DNA of 64,000 nucleotides, from NCBI GenBank assembly GCA_030729925.1, contig JANQWK010000030.1:51839-115838 (forward strand). The letters are read 5' to 3'. The first letter of the stretch is position 1, and each line of letters starts with the position of its first letter. The notes under the pieces were generated by a model that saw nothing but the letters and a program-made list of their open reading frames with translations, made no database searches and had not been told where the DNA came from. Of this stretch, positions 8,578 through 17,258 are shown one piece after another. This DNA is from Saprospiraceae bacterium. GTDB taxonomy: Bacteria > Bacteroidota > Bacteroidia > Chitinophagales > Saprospiraceae. The position numbers were made by a program, and so were the translations under genes.

Positions 8578-9126
8578 TCAGGATTTGTCTTTTCTCAGTT
8601 TGATCATATTGATCTTACCGTTTTCTCCATACAGTTCTCTTGACTTTTTGTTGTAAGCCAGCGCTGCTTCTTCAGGTGTAGAAAACATTCCGATGTGAAC
8701 AGACTTTCTATTAATTGAAATCACAGCTCTGTATCGGTTGTTTTCCTGATAAACACCGGTGTAACCTGCTTTGCTGCTCGTTTTTCGCTTTCGGCTGGCC
8801 ACTGCTCTTGACCGATAGACGATGTTTTCGAGCCGACAATCCAGCTTGTTCCCGTTTTTTGTTCCGACTAAGTTTTTTTGAGGTGTCTTTTCCTTCACCA
8901 TGAATTTTTCTGCTACCAGCTTATGCAGATAGATTGTCTCTGTTTTGTAAGTGCCATCCGCCTTTTTCCAGTTTTTCTGAAAGACAGCACAACCACTGCT
9001 ATGCTTTCGCAGGTTGTCAATAAAGCCCATCCGCACCAGATAAGGGTCACTGGTGAGGTACTCGTAAACTTTATCATCCAACAACACCATGTCATCAGAA
9101 TTTTTAAGTTTAACTTTGTACAACAC
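8578..9126 (-). CDS. AP2-domain protein with a degenerate HNH-like segment
   Basis: 182 residues. The start is GTG at 9124-9126; the frame closes a few codons upstream and has no ATG there. Residues about 65-115 resemble the HNH/NUMOD region of homing-endonuclease-like proteins: LHKLVAEKFM, then VGTKNGNKLDCRLENI, where the usual VNHIDGNKLNN-type His appears replaced by Thr. Residues about 130-180 form an AP2/ERF-like DNA-binding domain (GYTGVYQENNRYRA, then VHIGMFSTPEEAALAYNKKS). It is therefore likely a DNA-binding protein, probably without nuclease activity. Such AP2/HNH genes spread as mobile endonucleases, but this copy stands alone. The stop codon abuts that of mnmD. Confidence 0.75.
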   Translation of the reverse strand: MLYKVKLKNSDDMVLLDDKVYEYLTSDPYLVRMGFIDNLRKHSSGCAVFQKNWKKADGTYKTETIYLHKLVAEKFMVKEKTPQKNLVGTKNGNKLDCRLENIVYRSRAVASRKRKTSSKAGYTGVYQENNRYRAVISINRKSVHIGMFSTPEEAALAYNKKSRELYGENGKINMIKLRKDKS

Positions 9127-9272
9127 GATTTTTTGTATTTAGATTGTTACAAAAAATGCGCGTTTTGGGGAGGCGTCCGTGGGTAAATAAATCTGGGAAT
9201 AATTAATGTGAGGCAGTACAAAAGTAAACAATTCGAATCAAATTAGTAATTTTTTTATGTTAATTTCCATCC

Positions 9273-10328
9273 ATGAACTCAAATCAATTTAGCCACGAAG
9301 TTTTTATGCAAAGGTGTTTTGATCTTGCACGGATGGGGCGTACGGGAGTATCGCCAAATCCTATGGTGGGAGCTGTTCTGGTGCACCAAAACAAGATCAT
9401 TGGGGAGGGATATCATGAACAGTTTGGAGGGGATCATGCCGAGGTACGCGCAGTAGCAAGTGTAGCTCCGGAGAAGAGACACCTGATTCCAGACGCTACT
9501 TTGTATGTTTCGCTGGAACCCTGCTGTTTTTATGGAAAAACGCCAGCGTGTACAGATTTGATTCGAGCACAGCGCATCAAACGCGTGGTTGTTTCGGCAC
9601 TCGACCCGACCCCTGAGGTGAATGGGCAGGGAGTAGTCCAACTAAAGGCCTCCGGAGTAGAGGTAATTACAGGGGTTCTGGAGGCAGCGGGAAAATCATT
9701 GATAGCAAGACGAGGAAAGTTTGTCAATACGCAAATGCCCTGGATCACGCTGAAGTTTGCCCAAACGCAAAGTGGTTTGTTTTCCCCCTTGCCCAAAAGC
9801 AGGATGATGATTTCAACCCCACTGACCCAAAGGTGGGTGCACAAAATGCGGGCAGAAGCGGATGCCATTATGGTGGGTATGGACACGGTATTGGTGGACG
9901 ATCCTGCATTGACGACCCGTTTTTATCCAGGCAATTCTCCCCTTCGTGTTGTCATCGGGGATGTTAGTCGCCTTAGAGCCGATTTGCAAATTTTGAATCG
10001 GGATGCCAAAACGCTGATTTACCATACGGGTAAGGAAATCACTGAGTCCCTGGAAACCGGACACGCCCGCGTCGTTGCGCTCGAAACCTTTAGTCTGAAA
10101 TCGGTATTTCAGGATCTTGCTGCCCAAAACATTGGCAATTTGCTAATTGAAGGAGGCAGCCGCTTGTTGCAGTCGGTTTTGGCTACCACATACTGGGACG
10201 AAGCCATTATTATCCGGGGAGCTGGTTTTTTTCCGGAGGGAACTCCTGCTCCGGTTGTCCCTGGAACGCTTACGAACCGTAAGCGTTGTGGGGAAGATGA
10301 AGTGCTGACTTTTGCGCGTAAGTGTTAA
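9273..10328 (+). CDS. ribD: bifunctional riboflavin biosynthesis deaminase/reductase RibD
   Basis: 351 residues, the usual length. The N-terminal deaminase converts diaminohydroxyphosphoribosylaminopyrimidine, and the C-terminal NADPH-dependent reductase reduces the ribosyl group, in riboflavin synthesis. The zinc site is HAEVRAV (about residues 52-58) with PCCFYGKTPACTDLI (about 77-91). The reductase domain starts near residue 150 (PWITLKFAQT) and includes AEADAIMVGMDTVLVDDPALTTR and NLLIEGGSRLLQS. No FMN riboswitch is recognisable in the 146 bases upstream. A hairpin separates it from the next gene. Confidence 0.95.
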   Translation: MNSNQFSHEVFMQRCFDLARMGRTGVSPNPMVGAVLVHQNKIIGEGYHEQFGGDHAEVRAVASVAPEKRHLIPDATLYVSLEPCCFYGKTPACTDLIRAQRIKRVVVSALDPTPEVNGQGVVQLKASGVEVITGVLEAAGKSLIARRGKFVNTQMPWITLKFAQTQSGLFSPLPKSRMMISTPLTQRWVHKMRAEADAIMVGMDTVLVDDPALTTRFYPGNSPLRVVIGDVSRLRADLQILNRDAKTLIYHTGKEITESLETGHARVVALETFSLKSVFQDLAAQNIGNLLIEGGSRLLQSVLATTYWDEAIIIRGAGFFPEGTPAPVVPGTLTNRKRCGEDEVLTFARKC

Positions 10329-10341
10329 ACTATCATTAAAG

Positions 10342-10363
10342 TTCATCCCCTGCACGGGATGAA
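10342..10363 (+). terminator. hairpin after ribD, possible weak terminator or attenuator
   Basis: TTCATCCC and GGGATGAA form a perfect 8-bp stem around a 6-base loop, 14 bases past the ribD stop. The T run (TTTTTG) begins only about 8 bases after the stem, so this is not a canonical Rho-independent terminator. Confidence 0.35.
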
Positions 10364-10425
10364 TAGCCCGATTTTTGTTTCTAAGTTTTAACTTTAAATT
10401 CATAGGAATGATAAACCCCGTTGAA

Positions 10426-10998
10426 ATGAGGTTAACAAGTATAATTTTTTGCATGTTGTTGTGGGGATACAGCCCGCTCAAAAGCCAAACAGCTGCCCCG
10501 GAAAGCGCCCCAAATCGTCAACAAACCATCAACTGGCTCACCTGGGAGGAAGCCATGGCTTTGTACGAAACAGAACAAAAGAAACTGATGGTCAGCATTT
10601 ACACCAATTGGTGCAACTGGTGCAAAAAAATGGATGCAGCTACTTTGGGTGAACCTCAGATCGCAGCGCTGGTCAATGATTATTTTTATCCGGTAAAATT
10701 GGATGCGCAATGTCTGGAAGATTTGACCTTCAAAGGCAAAATCTACAAGAATCGCAATGAAGGATCAAACAGCTACCACGATCTGGCTATGGAACTCCTA
10801 TTGGAGCGAAGAAGCTTCCCTACTATTGTTTTTTTAGACGAACGCCTGCAATATATCCAGGCTATCGTTGGCTATAAAACTGCATCAGAATTCGAGACGA
10901 TTGCCAGTTACTTTGGCCATAATAACTACAAAAGAACGCCCTGGTCCGCTTACGCCAAGAATTTTAAGTCGGTGCTAAGTTTGGAAAAAAACAGATAG
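10426..10998 (+). CDS. secreted thioredoxin-fold protein (thioredoxin_7 / DUF255-like)
   Basis: 190 residues from the ATG at 10426; the ATG at 10408 would add six residues before the same signal peptide. MRLTSIIFCMLLWGYSPLKSQ is a signal peptide, so the protein works outside the cytoplasm. WLTWEEAMALYETEQKKLMVSIYTNWCNWCKKMD contains the redox motif CNWC in a thioredoxin fold, and SFPTIVFLD holds the cis-Pro. This family reduces or isomerises disulfides in exported proteins. It lies 97 bases after ribD and ends two bases before the convergent HerA-like gene. Confidence 0.8.
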   Translation: MRLTSIIFCMLLWGYSPLKSQTAAPESAPNRQQTINWLTWEEAMALYETEQKKLMVSIYTNWCNWCKKMDAATLGEPQIAALVNDYFYPVKLDAQCLEDLTFKGKIYKNRNEGSNSYHDLAMELLLERRSFPTIVFLDERLQYIQAIVGYKTASEFETIASYFGHNNYKRTPWSAYAKNFKSVLSLEKNR

Positions 10999-11001
10999 CC
11001 T

Positions 11002-12561
11002 TTACCTGCGGCGCTTGCGGGTAGTTCCTCCTACGCCCAATACACCAAGTAGCCCTCTGGTCAATTCTCTCGCCACTACCCTTCCTATTTGTCGGGTGGT
11101 AGGATTATTCAAAATCTTATCAAAGGTATTAGCTGTTGATGCTTGTTTTTGCCCCGCAGCTTTTTCTTGCTGTGCCTGCATCTTTTCCTGATGTTCTTTC
11201 TCCCTTGCTGCCTCAATCTTTTGCTGGAGAATTTCGTGAGCGCTATCTCTGTCTATGGTACGGTCGTATTTGTCTATCAAGTCTGAGTGGCGCAAGATTT
11301 TTTGTATTTCTGCCGGCAAAAGGACATCCATACGCGATTGGGGTGCACGAAGATAGGCATGTACCAAAGGAGTAGGAATACCTTTTTCATTGAGAACCGT
11401 CACCAATGCCTCCCCTATCCCCATTTGGGTCAGTAACTGATCCACTTCGTAAAATGCTGATTCCGGGAAGTTTTCCGCTGCCAACTTGATCGCTTTTCTA
11501 TCTTTAGCCGTGAAAGCTCTGAGCGAATGTTGTATTTTGAGTCCTAACTGCCCCAATATATCAGCGGGGACATCTGCCGGGTTTTGGGTAACAAAAAACA
11601 CCCCTACCCCTTTTGAGCGGATCAATTTGACAATCACCTCAAGCTGATCCAGCAATACCTTTGGCGCTTCCTCGAAAATCAAATGGGCTTCATCAATAAA
11701 AAGAACCAATTTGGGCTGATCCTGGTCGCCCTCCTCGGGAAAAGTGGCATAAATTTCAGCAAGCAACTGCAGCATAAAGGTGCTAAACAATCGGGGTTTG
11801 TCCTGGATATCGGTCAACCTCAGTACATTGACCATCCCTTTTCCATATTCGTCTATCCTGCACAGGTCGTCCACATCAAATGAAGGCTCCCCAAAAAAAG
11901 TATCTGCTCCCTGCTGCTCCAATTCTACCACTTTTCGCATGATCGCGCCTACAGAGCTGGATGCGATGGAACCATATTGTGCCTCGATTTCATCCTTACC
12001 CTCGTTACTCAGGTACTGCAAGGTCTTCCTGAAATCTTTCAAATCCAAAAGCGGAATATCCAGATCGTCACAATATTTAAACACCACAGCGGTTATCCCC
12101 GCTTGTATATCGTTTAATCCCAGTATTTTAGAAAACAAAACCGGGCCAAACTCGGCGACAGTTGCTCGCAGGCGCAGACCGGCATCTTGCGAGAGAGTAA
12201 GAAACTCGACCGGGCTGGCGCCTGGTTCAAAGGGGAATCCTATTTTTTCGTGACGCTGGTCAATTTTGGGATGTCCCTCCGATGCAGCGGCAATTCCGCT
12301 AAGGTCTCCCTTGACATCCATCATCAGGACGGGTATTCCTTTGGCAGACAACTGTTCTGCAAGAATTTGCATGGTCTTGGTCTTTCCAGTTCCAGTAGCA
12401 CCGGCGATTAAGCCATGCCTGTTCAGGGTTTTGAGCGGAACACTTACGAACATGCCCGTCTGGCATTCGCCCTCATGCATGGCAGCACCGAGCGTTATGG
12501 TATCTCCCTTGAAAGTATATCCTTCGCTAATTATCTCTTGGAAACGATCTAAGCCTGGCAT
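11002..12561 (-). CDS. HerA-like helicase / DUF853 ATPase
   Basis: 519 residues from the ATG at 12559-12561. A longer in-frame reading to 12639 would run into coaE and is unlikely. The Walker A motif is GATGTGKTKT near residue 55, followed by MMDVKGDLSGIAAA. The Walker B-like LVLFIDEAHLIFEEAP is near residue 290, then GVGVFFVTQNPADVP. The C-terminus is rich in Arg, Gln and Lys and ends in a GGTTRKRRR tail. DUF853 proteins are HerA/FtsK-superfamily ATPases of unresolved role. The gene is divergent from coaE, with only 31 bases between the two start codons. Confidence 0.88.
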   Translation of the reverse strand: MPGLDRFQEIISEGYTFKGDTITLGAAMHEGECQTGMFVSVPLKTLNRHGLIAGATGTGKTKTMQILAEQLSAKGIPVLMMDVKGDLSGIAAASEGHPKIDQRHEKIGFPFEPGASPVEFLTLSQDAGLRLRATVAEFGPVLFSKILGLNDIQAGITAVVFKYCDDLDIPLLDLKDFRKTLQYLSNEGKDEIEAQYGSIASSSVGAIMRKVVELEQQGADTFFGEPSFDVDDLCRIDEYGKGMVNVLRLTDIQDKPRLFSTFMLQLLAEIYATFPEEGDQDQPKLVLFIDEAHLIFEEAPKVLLDQLEVIVKLIRSKGVGVFFVTQNPADVPADILGQLGLKIQHSLRAFTAKDRKAIKLAAENFPESAFYEVDQLLTQMGIGEALVTVLNEKGIPTPLVHAYLRAPQSRMDVLLPAEIQKILRHSDLIDKYDRTIDRDSAHEILQQKIEAAREKEHQEKMQAQQEKAAGQKQASTANTFDKILNNPTTRQIGRVVARELTRGLLGVLGVGGTTRKRRR

Positions 12562-12592
12562 ATTTGTAATATTTTCGTAAAAACAATCGAAC

Positions 12593-13201
12593 ATGTTAAA
12601 GATAGGAATTACCGGCGGAATTGGAAGTGGGAAAAGCACCGTTTGTCAGATTTTTGAACTTCTCGGGGTACCTGTGTATCATGCCGATGACCGAGCTAAA
12701 TTTTTGATGCAACACGATCCTGTGCTGCAAGCTGCGCTAAAAAAGCATTTCGGGGATAAGGTATATCAGGAAGACGGAGAACTGGATCGCGCCTATCTTT
12801 CAAGTTTGGTGTTTGGCGATAAGGAAAAAGTTGCCCTACTCAATAGCCTGGTTCACCCCGCCGTGGCCGCCGATAGTGAAGTCTGGCTACAAGGGCACCA
12901 ACATTTGCCTTATGCCTTAAAAGAGGCTGCACTTCTGTTCGAAAGCGGAAGTTACCGGCAATTGGATGCAATCATTTCCGTAACGGCACCATTGGAATTG
13001 CGCATTGAAAGGGTGATCAAGCGGGATAGCAGTACGCGCGAAGCTGTACTCGCACGCATCGCCCACCAATGGCCGCAGGATAAAAAAGATGCCCTCGCAG
13101 ATTACCTGATTGTCAATGATGGCACCCATTTGCTCATTCCACAGATATTGCATGTTCACCGCGAATTGCGGCAACGATCTCAATTAACTCATTCTGTTTG
13201 A
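12593..13201 (+). CDS. coaE: dephospho-CoA kinase
   Basis: 202 residues. It phosphorylates dephospho-CoA at the 3'-hydroxyl of the ribose, the last step of CoA synthesis, in the cytoplasm. The P-loop GITGGIGSGKSTV is at residues 5-17, followed by GVPVYHADDRAK. HPAVAADSEVWLQ, EAALLFESGSY and VIKRDS follow the family pattern. The 3' end overlaps the photolyase gene (opposite strand) by 13 bases. The 31-base gap to the divergent HerA-like gene must hold any promoter for either gene, or the promoters lie inside the neighbouring coding sequences. Confidence 0.94.
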   Translation: MLKIGITGGIGSGKSTVCQIFELLGVPVYHADDRAKFLMQHDPVLQAALKKHFGDKVYQEDGELDRAYLSSLVFGDKEKVALLNSLVHPAVAADSEVWLQGHQHLPYALKEAALLFESGSYRQLDAIISVTAPLELRIERVIKRDSSTREAVLARIAHQWPQDKKDALADYLIVNDGTHLLIPQILHVHRELRQRSQLTHSV

Positions 13202-14502
13202 TTGAGCGCCTTTTTATATACCTCCAAACAGCGTTCCCTGGCGAATTTATGTTCTACCATAGGTTTGGAATATTTAGAAGTACCGTACTCGGGAACCCAT
13301 CGTTTGACATAAGTAAATTGGGCGTCAAACTTTTCCTGCTGTGAGATCGGGTTGAAAATGCGAAAATAAGGTGCCGCATCCGTGCCGCCGCCCATAGCCC
13401 ATTGCCAGCCTCCATTGTTGCTTGACAAGTCAAAATCCAACAATTTTTCGGCAAACCATGCTTCCCCAATTCGCCAGTCGAGCAGCAGGTGTTTGGTAAA
13501 AAAACTTGCCGTAATCATGCGTACCCGGTTGTGCATATAGCCCGTGGCCAAAAGTTCCCGCATACCTGCATCCACAATAGGGTAGCCTGTTTTCCCTTCA
13601 CACCATCGCGCAACGTCATCGGGCGCGTCTCTCCAAGGAATGGCATCATAAGTCGGCCGAAAAGCCCGAGTTGCCACATGGGGGAAATGTCCAAGGATCA
13701 TGCTGTAAAAATCTCTCCAGATTAATTCATTGAGGTAGGTAGCATTCAGCGCTTTCGCTTTTCGAGCCTTCTCGCGAATACTGATCGTGCCAAATCTGAA
13801 GTGGATACCCAGTAAGCTCGTCCCATGGACTCCTGGGAAATTGCGGGTTTTGTCATATTCCTGAATAATTTTCTGGGGAACGATTCGACTGGGAATAGTC
13901 AGCCCTGAAGGGCGAAAACCCATGTCCTCCAAAGATAACTCCGGAAAAGGAGTACATTGTAGAAAGTGCTGGTAGTGTGCTTCGCAGGGGTACTCCTTGA
14001 CGGCATCGGCATCTGTTTCCATGCGCTCCAGCCATTTCCGGGCATAAGGACTGAAAACCGTATAGGGCGTGCCGTCTTTCTTTAAAATTTCCTCCCAAGA
14101 AAAAATGACATGATCTTTAAAAGTATGGAAGGGAACATTTTTTGCGGCAAGCAAATCTTCTACCTTTTGATCTCTTTCCCTGGCGTAAGGCTCGTAATCT
14201 TCATTGGTGAAAACGGCTTTTACCTCGTATTCTTCCAACAGGTGCGTGAAAACATCATGTGGTGTGCCATGATGTAGGTAAATATCCGAACCCACAGCTC
14301 GTAACCGTTCCCGCATGGCGTGGATCTCGGCATGAATAAAACCCACCCTGGGGTCGTCCCGATTCTGAAGTGCATCGAGAATATGCCGATCAAAAATGAA
14401 TATGGGCAACACGGGCCAGGGGGACTGTAAAGCAAAAAAAAGTCCCCTGTTGTCGGTGAGTCGGAGGTCTCTTCTAAACCAAAACAGGGTTACGGGAGTC
14501 AT
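13189..14502 (-). CDS. deoxyribodipyrimidine photolyase / cryptochrome
   Basis: 437 residues from the ATG at 14500-14502; another ATG five codons upstream (14517) is possible. It is a light-dependent flavoprotein that repairs cyclobutane pyrimidine dimers. The N-terminal antenna domain starts VTLFWFRRDLRLTDN. The C-terminal FAD domain has LNELIWRDFYSMIL, GYPIVDAGMRELLATGYMHNR and NNGGWQWAMGGGTDAAPYFRIFNP, closely matching class I CPD photolyases, including the Trp residues of the electron-transfer path. A cryptochrome without repair activity cannot be excluded from sequence alone. Confidence 0.92.
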   Translation of the reverse strand: MTPVTLFWFRRDLRLTDNRGLFFALQSPWPVLPIFIFDRHILDALQNRDDPRVGFIHAEIHAMRERLRAVGSDIYLHHGTPHDVFTHLLEEYEVKAVFTNEDYEPYARERDQKVEDLLAAKNVPFHTFKDHVIFSWEEILKKDGTPYTVFSPYARKWLERMETDADAVKEYPCEAHYQHFLQCTPFPELSLEDMGFRPSGLTIPSRIVPQKIIQEYDKTRNFPGVHGTSLLGIHFRFGTISIREKARKAKALNATYLNELIWRDFYSMILGHFPHVATRAFRPTYDAIPWRDAPDDVARWCEGKTGYPIVDAGMRELLATGYMHNRVRMITASFFTKHLLLDWRIGEAWFAEKLLDFDLSSNNGGWQWAMGGGTDAAPYFRIFNPISQQEKFDAQFTYVKRWVPEYGTSKYSKPMVEHKFARERCLEVYKKALNQTE

Positions 14503-14540
14503 AATTTTTTTTCGCAAAACAAATCTTCGGTTCTAAAGTT

Positions 14541-14548
14541 TATTTTTG
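14541..14548 (+). promoter_or_regulatory. -7 box for the TPR lipoprotein gene
   Basis: TATTTTTG matches TAnnTTTG exactly, 33 bases before the ATG at 14582. I do not see a convincing -33 TTG. Confidence 0.4.
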
Positions 14549-14581
14549 TGAACGTTAACGCATAGCCAAAACAAGCCTACC

Positions 14582-15466
14582 ATGAAAATTGCTTCTCTTT
14601 TCGTCTTGCTTTCATCCCTCCTGCTCATTGCCTGTGAGCAACAAAATCCCGAACAGCAAGCCATAGCGACACTTGAAAAACAATTGGGTTCCCAACCTTC
14701 GGAAGTACTCGCCAATGAACTAAATGGACTATACCTGGACTACCTCAATCAATATCCCGATGACACCGACACCCACGCCAGGTATTTATACCGGGCCGCA
14801 GCCTTGGAATACCGGATGGATCGCTATTCCGGCGCAGCATCGCTGCTAAAAATGTTAATCACGGATTACCGCAATCATCCGCTAGCTGCTGAGGGGGCAC
14901 ACTTGCTCGCCAGTATCTATGAAGAAAAACTGCAATCGCCTGAAATAGCTCAAACTATTTTCCAGGTATTTGCACAAGCATTTCCCAATTACAAAGATCT
15001 CGCTGATATCCAGGCAAAGATTGAGACTACCCCTTTGGATGAACGCCTAACAGCACTCTATCAGGGTGTTTTCGACCAGGCGACGGGGAGTTTGAACCCC
15101 GTAACGGGAAACCATTACATCCAGTCGGTAGAAAATCTGGCCATTTTGCTTCCCTCTTATCCAGGCGCACCTGAGTTGCTGCTCAAAGCGGCGGAGACCG
15201 CCAGAACGATGCGTTCTTTCAACAAAACGCTGGAATTGTACAACCAAATACTCCTTACCTTTCCGGATTATGAGAAGGCTCCACAAATCAAATTCTTGGA
15301 AGCCTTTACGCTTGACAATGACCTGAAGCAATACGAGCTCGCCAAAACCAAGTACGAAGCGTTTCTTGCCGCATACCCCGACCATGAATTTGCCGACGAC
15401 ACCCGGTTTTTACTAGAAAACCTGGGCAAGACAGATGAAGATATCATCAAAAATTTTGAAAAATAG
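14582..15466 (+). CDS. TPR-containing lipoprotein
   Basis: 294 residues. A signal peptide with lipobox LIAC (Cys18) predicts a lipid-anchored periplasmic protein. The mature part is helical with tetratricopeptide-like repeats spaced about 35-40 residues apart (for example YRAAALEYRMDRYSGAASLL, LYNQILLTFPDYEKAPQIKF and AKTKYEAFLAAYPDHEFADD). This resembles the BamD/YbgF style of TPR lipoproteins that scaffold outer-membrane or cell-envelope complexes, but it is too divergent to name. It converges on the Spo0M-like gene with an 8-base gap. Confidence 0.82.
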   Translation: MKIASLFVLLSSLLLIACEQQNPEQQAIATLEKQLGSQPSEVLANELNGLYLDYLNQYPDDTDTHARYLYRAAALEYRMDRYSGAASLLKMLITDYRNHPLAAEGAHLLASIYEEKLQSPEIAQTIFQVFAQAFPNYKDLADIQAKIETTPLDERLTALYQGVFDQATGSLNPVTGNHYIQSVENLAILLPSYPGAPELLLKAAETARTMRSFNKTLELYNQILLTFPDYEKAPQIKFLEAFTLDNDLKQYELAKTKYEAFLAAYPDHEFADDTRFLLENLGKTDEDIIKNFEK

Positions 15467-15474
15467 CTTAATGG

Positions 15475-15939
15475 CTATTTGAGTTTGATCTCTTTTTTGT
15501 CGAAGGGATGAAGTGCCACACCGCTGACTTTTGCTTCGGCTTCCAATCGAAATACGGAACTGACGGATCTGAGTTTTTTGGCAACAAAGGCAAGCCCTTT
15601 GAAAACCACATTTTGAGCTTCGAGTTCGTCCACCTCAGATAAATACAACCGAAAAGGCAGGGAAAAAGGTATTTCTACAGATTCGTTAGCAGGTACCTCC
15701 ACCAGCTGATCAGAAACATAAGCTCCCAACTCGTACTCGTCTATGCGCTTTTCTGCACCCTTCCCTCGGGTATAGCGCTCGATCAGCACCACTTTGATGC
15801 GCGTCACTGTCTGGGGCTGCATGGACTGCAGCCGAATAGTACCTTTGATCAGCGTAGCCCCTCTGGGGTACTCATCCGGAATGATTAATTCCAGTTTCAC
15901 GCCCTCTATTCCCAGCCATTGTTTTACTTTACCCAGCAT
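15475..15939 (-). CDS. Spo0M-like arrestin-fold protein
   Basis: 154 residues. KLELIIPDEYPRGATLIKGTIRLQS and VTRIKVVLIERYTRG match the beta-sandwich of the sporulation-control protein Spo0M family. A second half with VEIPFSLPFRLY follows. In non-sporulating Bacteroidota the role is unknown; arrestin-like folds usually serve as protein-binding scaffolds. No signal peptide is seen. It is the last gene of the Fe-S operon (30 bases after the 159-residue gene), though a separate transcript is possible. Confidence 0.7.
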   Translation of the reverse strand: MLGKVKQWLGIEGVKLELIIPDEYPRGATLIKGTIRLQSMQPQTVTRIKVVLIERYTRGKGAEKRIDEYELGAYVSDQLVEVPANESVEIPFSLPFRLYLSEVDELEAQNVVFKGLAFVAKKLRSVSSVFRLEAEAKVSGVALHPFDKKEIKLK

Positions 15940-15969
15940 ACTCGTAGTGGTTTAGGATACAAAAAACAC

Positions 15970-16449
15970 TCAAACCATCCGTTTTAGCCAGCTTTTTCCG
16001 ACAGGCTTCAGCCAGGCCTCTACAAAATCTCTTTTCGTCTGCACCAGGTTGTCAAAAACCAGTGTTTCGTCGTTGATCTTTCCTGCTGCATACCAGGCGG
16101 CGAAATCTTCCTTGGAAAGATATACGTTCTCGCCGTTTTGACGAATGGTAAAATGCAGGCGATCAAAAAGATCAGTACCCAATATTTGCGCTTGTCTGCG
16201 CAAAAACGCCACGGAAGCATCTATAGAACAACCACTCGCACCAGCCTGACTCTCATCCACCATAAGTACCACGAAACGATGATGGAACACATCACCGAAA
16301 GCCCTGAGTTGTCGGTTGTGGCTCACCCAGCTTTTCGCAAATTGCTGTAAATCGGCGCGAAGCGCATCCACTTCGGCCGTCGTCAACAGGCGTTGGGTCT
16401 GATAAATCCAAACTCGGCTATCATCTGAAAAATGAGCATAATCTGTCAT
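15970..16449 (-). CDS. conserved hypothetical protein (Bacteroidota family sometimes labelled ABC transporter ATPase)
   Basis: 159 residues. SRVWIYQTQRLLTTAEVDAL, FAKSWVSHNRQLRAFG, RFVVLMVDESQAGASGCSID and a C-terminal FDNLVQTKRDFVE give the family pattern as I remember it. There is no Walker A or ABC signature, so the ABC label found in databases is not supported here. The Cys-Ser-Ile-Asp segment and the acidic VDE strand suggest a small enzyme or binding domain, but I cannot say which. It starts two bases after the CCG protein on the same strand, so it belongs to that operon. Confidence 0.7.
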   Translation of the reverse strand: MTDYAHFSDDSRVWIYQTQRLLTTAEVDALRADLQQFAKSWVSHNRQLRAFGDVFHHRFVVLMVDESQAGASGCSIDASVAFLRRQAQILGTDLFDRLHFTIRQNGENVYLSKEDFAAWYAAGKINDETLVFDNLVQTKRDFVEAWLKPVGKSWLKRMV

Positions 16450-16451
16450 GG

Positions 16452-17237
16452 CTACTGTGCATTATGTTGAATGATCAATTCTGCCAAGTCGAACACCATC
16501 ACATCATCTTGTTTGTCCCTGGCTTTGATCCCATCTGTCATCATGGTCATACAAAAAGGACAATTTACTGCAACGATAGATGCCCCAGTTTCGAGGGCTT
16601 CATCGGAACGTTCGACATTGATGCGCTTATCACCTGGCTCATCTTCTTTCCACATTTGGGCTCCGCCGGCTCCGCAGCAAAGGCCTTTAGTTTTGCAGCG
16701 CTTCATCTCGACCAAGTCAGCATCGAGCGCTTCCAATACTTCACGAGGCGCTTCATAGACGCCGTTTATCCGGCCAATATAGCAGGAATCGTGGTAAGTA
16801 ATCTTTTTTCCTTTGAAGGCACCTCCTCCTTTCAACACCAGCCGGCCGGAGCTAATGAGTTCTTGTAGCAACTGGGTATGGTGAATCACCTCGTAAGTCC
16901 CTCCCAATGCGGGGTACTCATTTTTCAGGGTATTAAAACAATGGGGGCAAGCAGTTACAATTTTCTTCACCCCGTAGGCATCCAGCGTTTGGATATTTTG
17001 GAGGGCACTCATTTGAAAAAGCAGTTCATTGCCTGCTCGCCTAGCCGGATCGCCGGTACAGACCTCTTCATTACCAAGTATAGCGAACTCCATGCCCACT
17101 TCGGTAAGGATCTGTGCCAAAGCTCGGGAAACTTTTTGCGCGCGCGCATCGTAACTTCCTGCGCAGCCCACCCAAAAAAGAATTTCAGCTTCTTTTGACT
17201 CGGCAGCAAGCGCTGCCAACGTAGGTATCTTTATCAT
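16452..17237 (-). CDS. CCG-domain Fe-S protein (HdrB/LutA-type)
   Basis: 261 residues from the ATG at 17235-17237; a TTG two codons upstream is rejected. Two cysteine-rich CCG domains are present: GCAGSYD with ACPHCFNTLKNEYP, and YHDSCYIGR with GLCCGAGGAQMW, followed by NCPFCMTMM. Such domains bind a noncubane or 4Fe-4S cluster in heterodisulfide-reductase-like and lactate-oxidation complexes. The gene lies 21 bases after the membrane Fe-S protein on the same strand. Together they reproduce the domains of a DUF224-type ETF:quinone oxidoreductase, split in two, so electron transfer from reduced ETF or a dehydrogenase to menaquinone is my inference. Confidence 0.85.
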   Translation of the reverse strand: MIKIPTLAALAAESKEAEILFWVGCAGSYDARAQKVSRALAQILTEVGMEFAILGNEEVCTGDPARRAGNELLFQMSALQNIQTLDAYGVKKIVTACPHCFNTLKNEYPALGGTYEVIHHTQLLQELISSGRLVLKGGGAFKGKKITYHDSCYIGRINGVYEAPREVLEALDADLVEMKRCKTKGLCCGAGGAQMWKEDEPGDKRINVERSDEALETGASIVAVNCPFCMTMMTDGIKARDKQDDVMVFDLAELIIQHNAQ

Positions 17238-17258
17238 GTACAAACTATTTTGAAGTCA

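Noticed and set aside
9127..9272. FMN riboswitch before ribD.
   Set aside because: The 146-base leader is AT-rich and shows none of the conserved RFN-element blocks.
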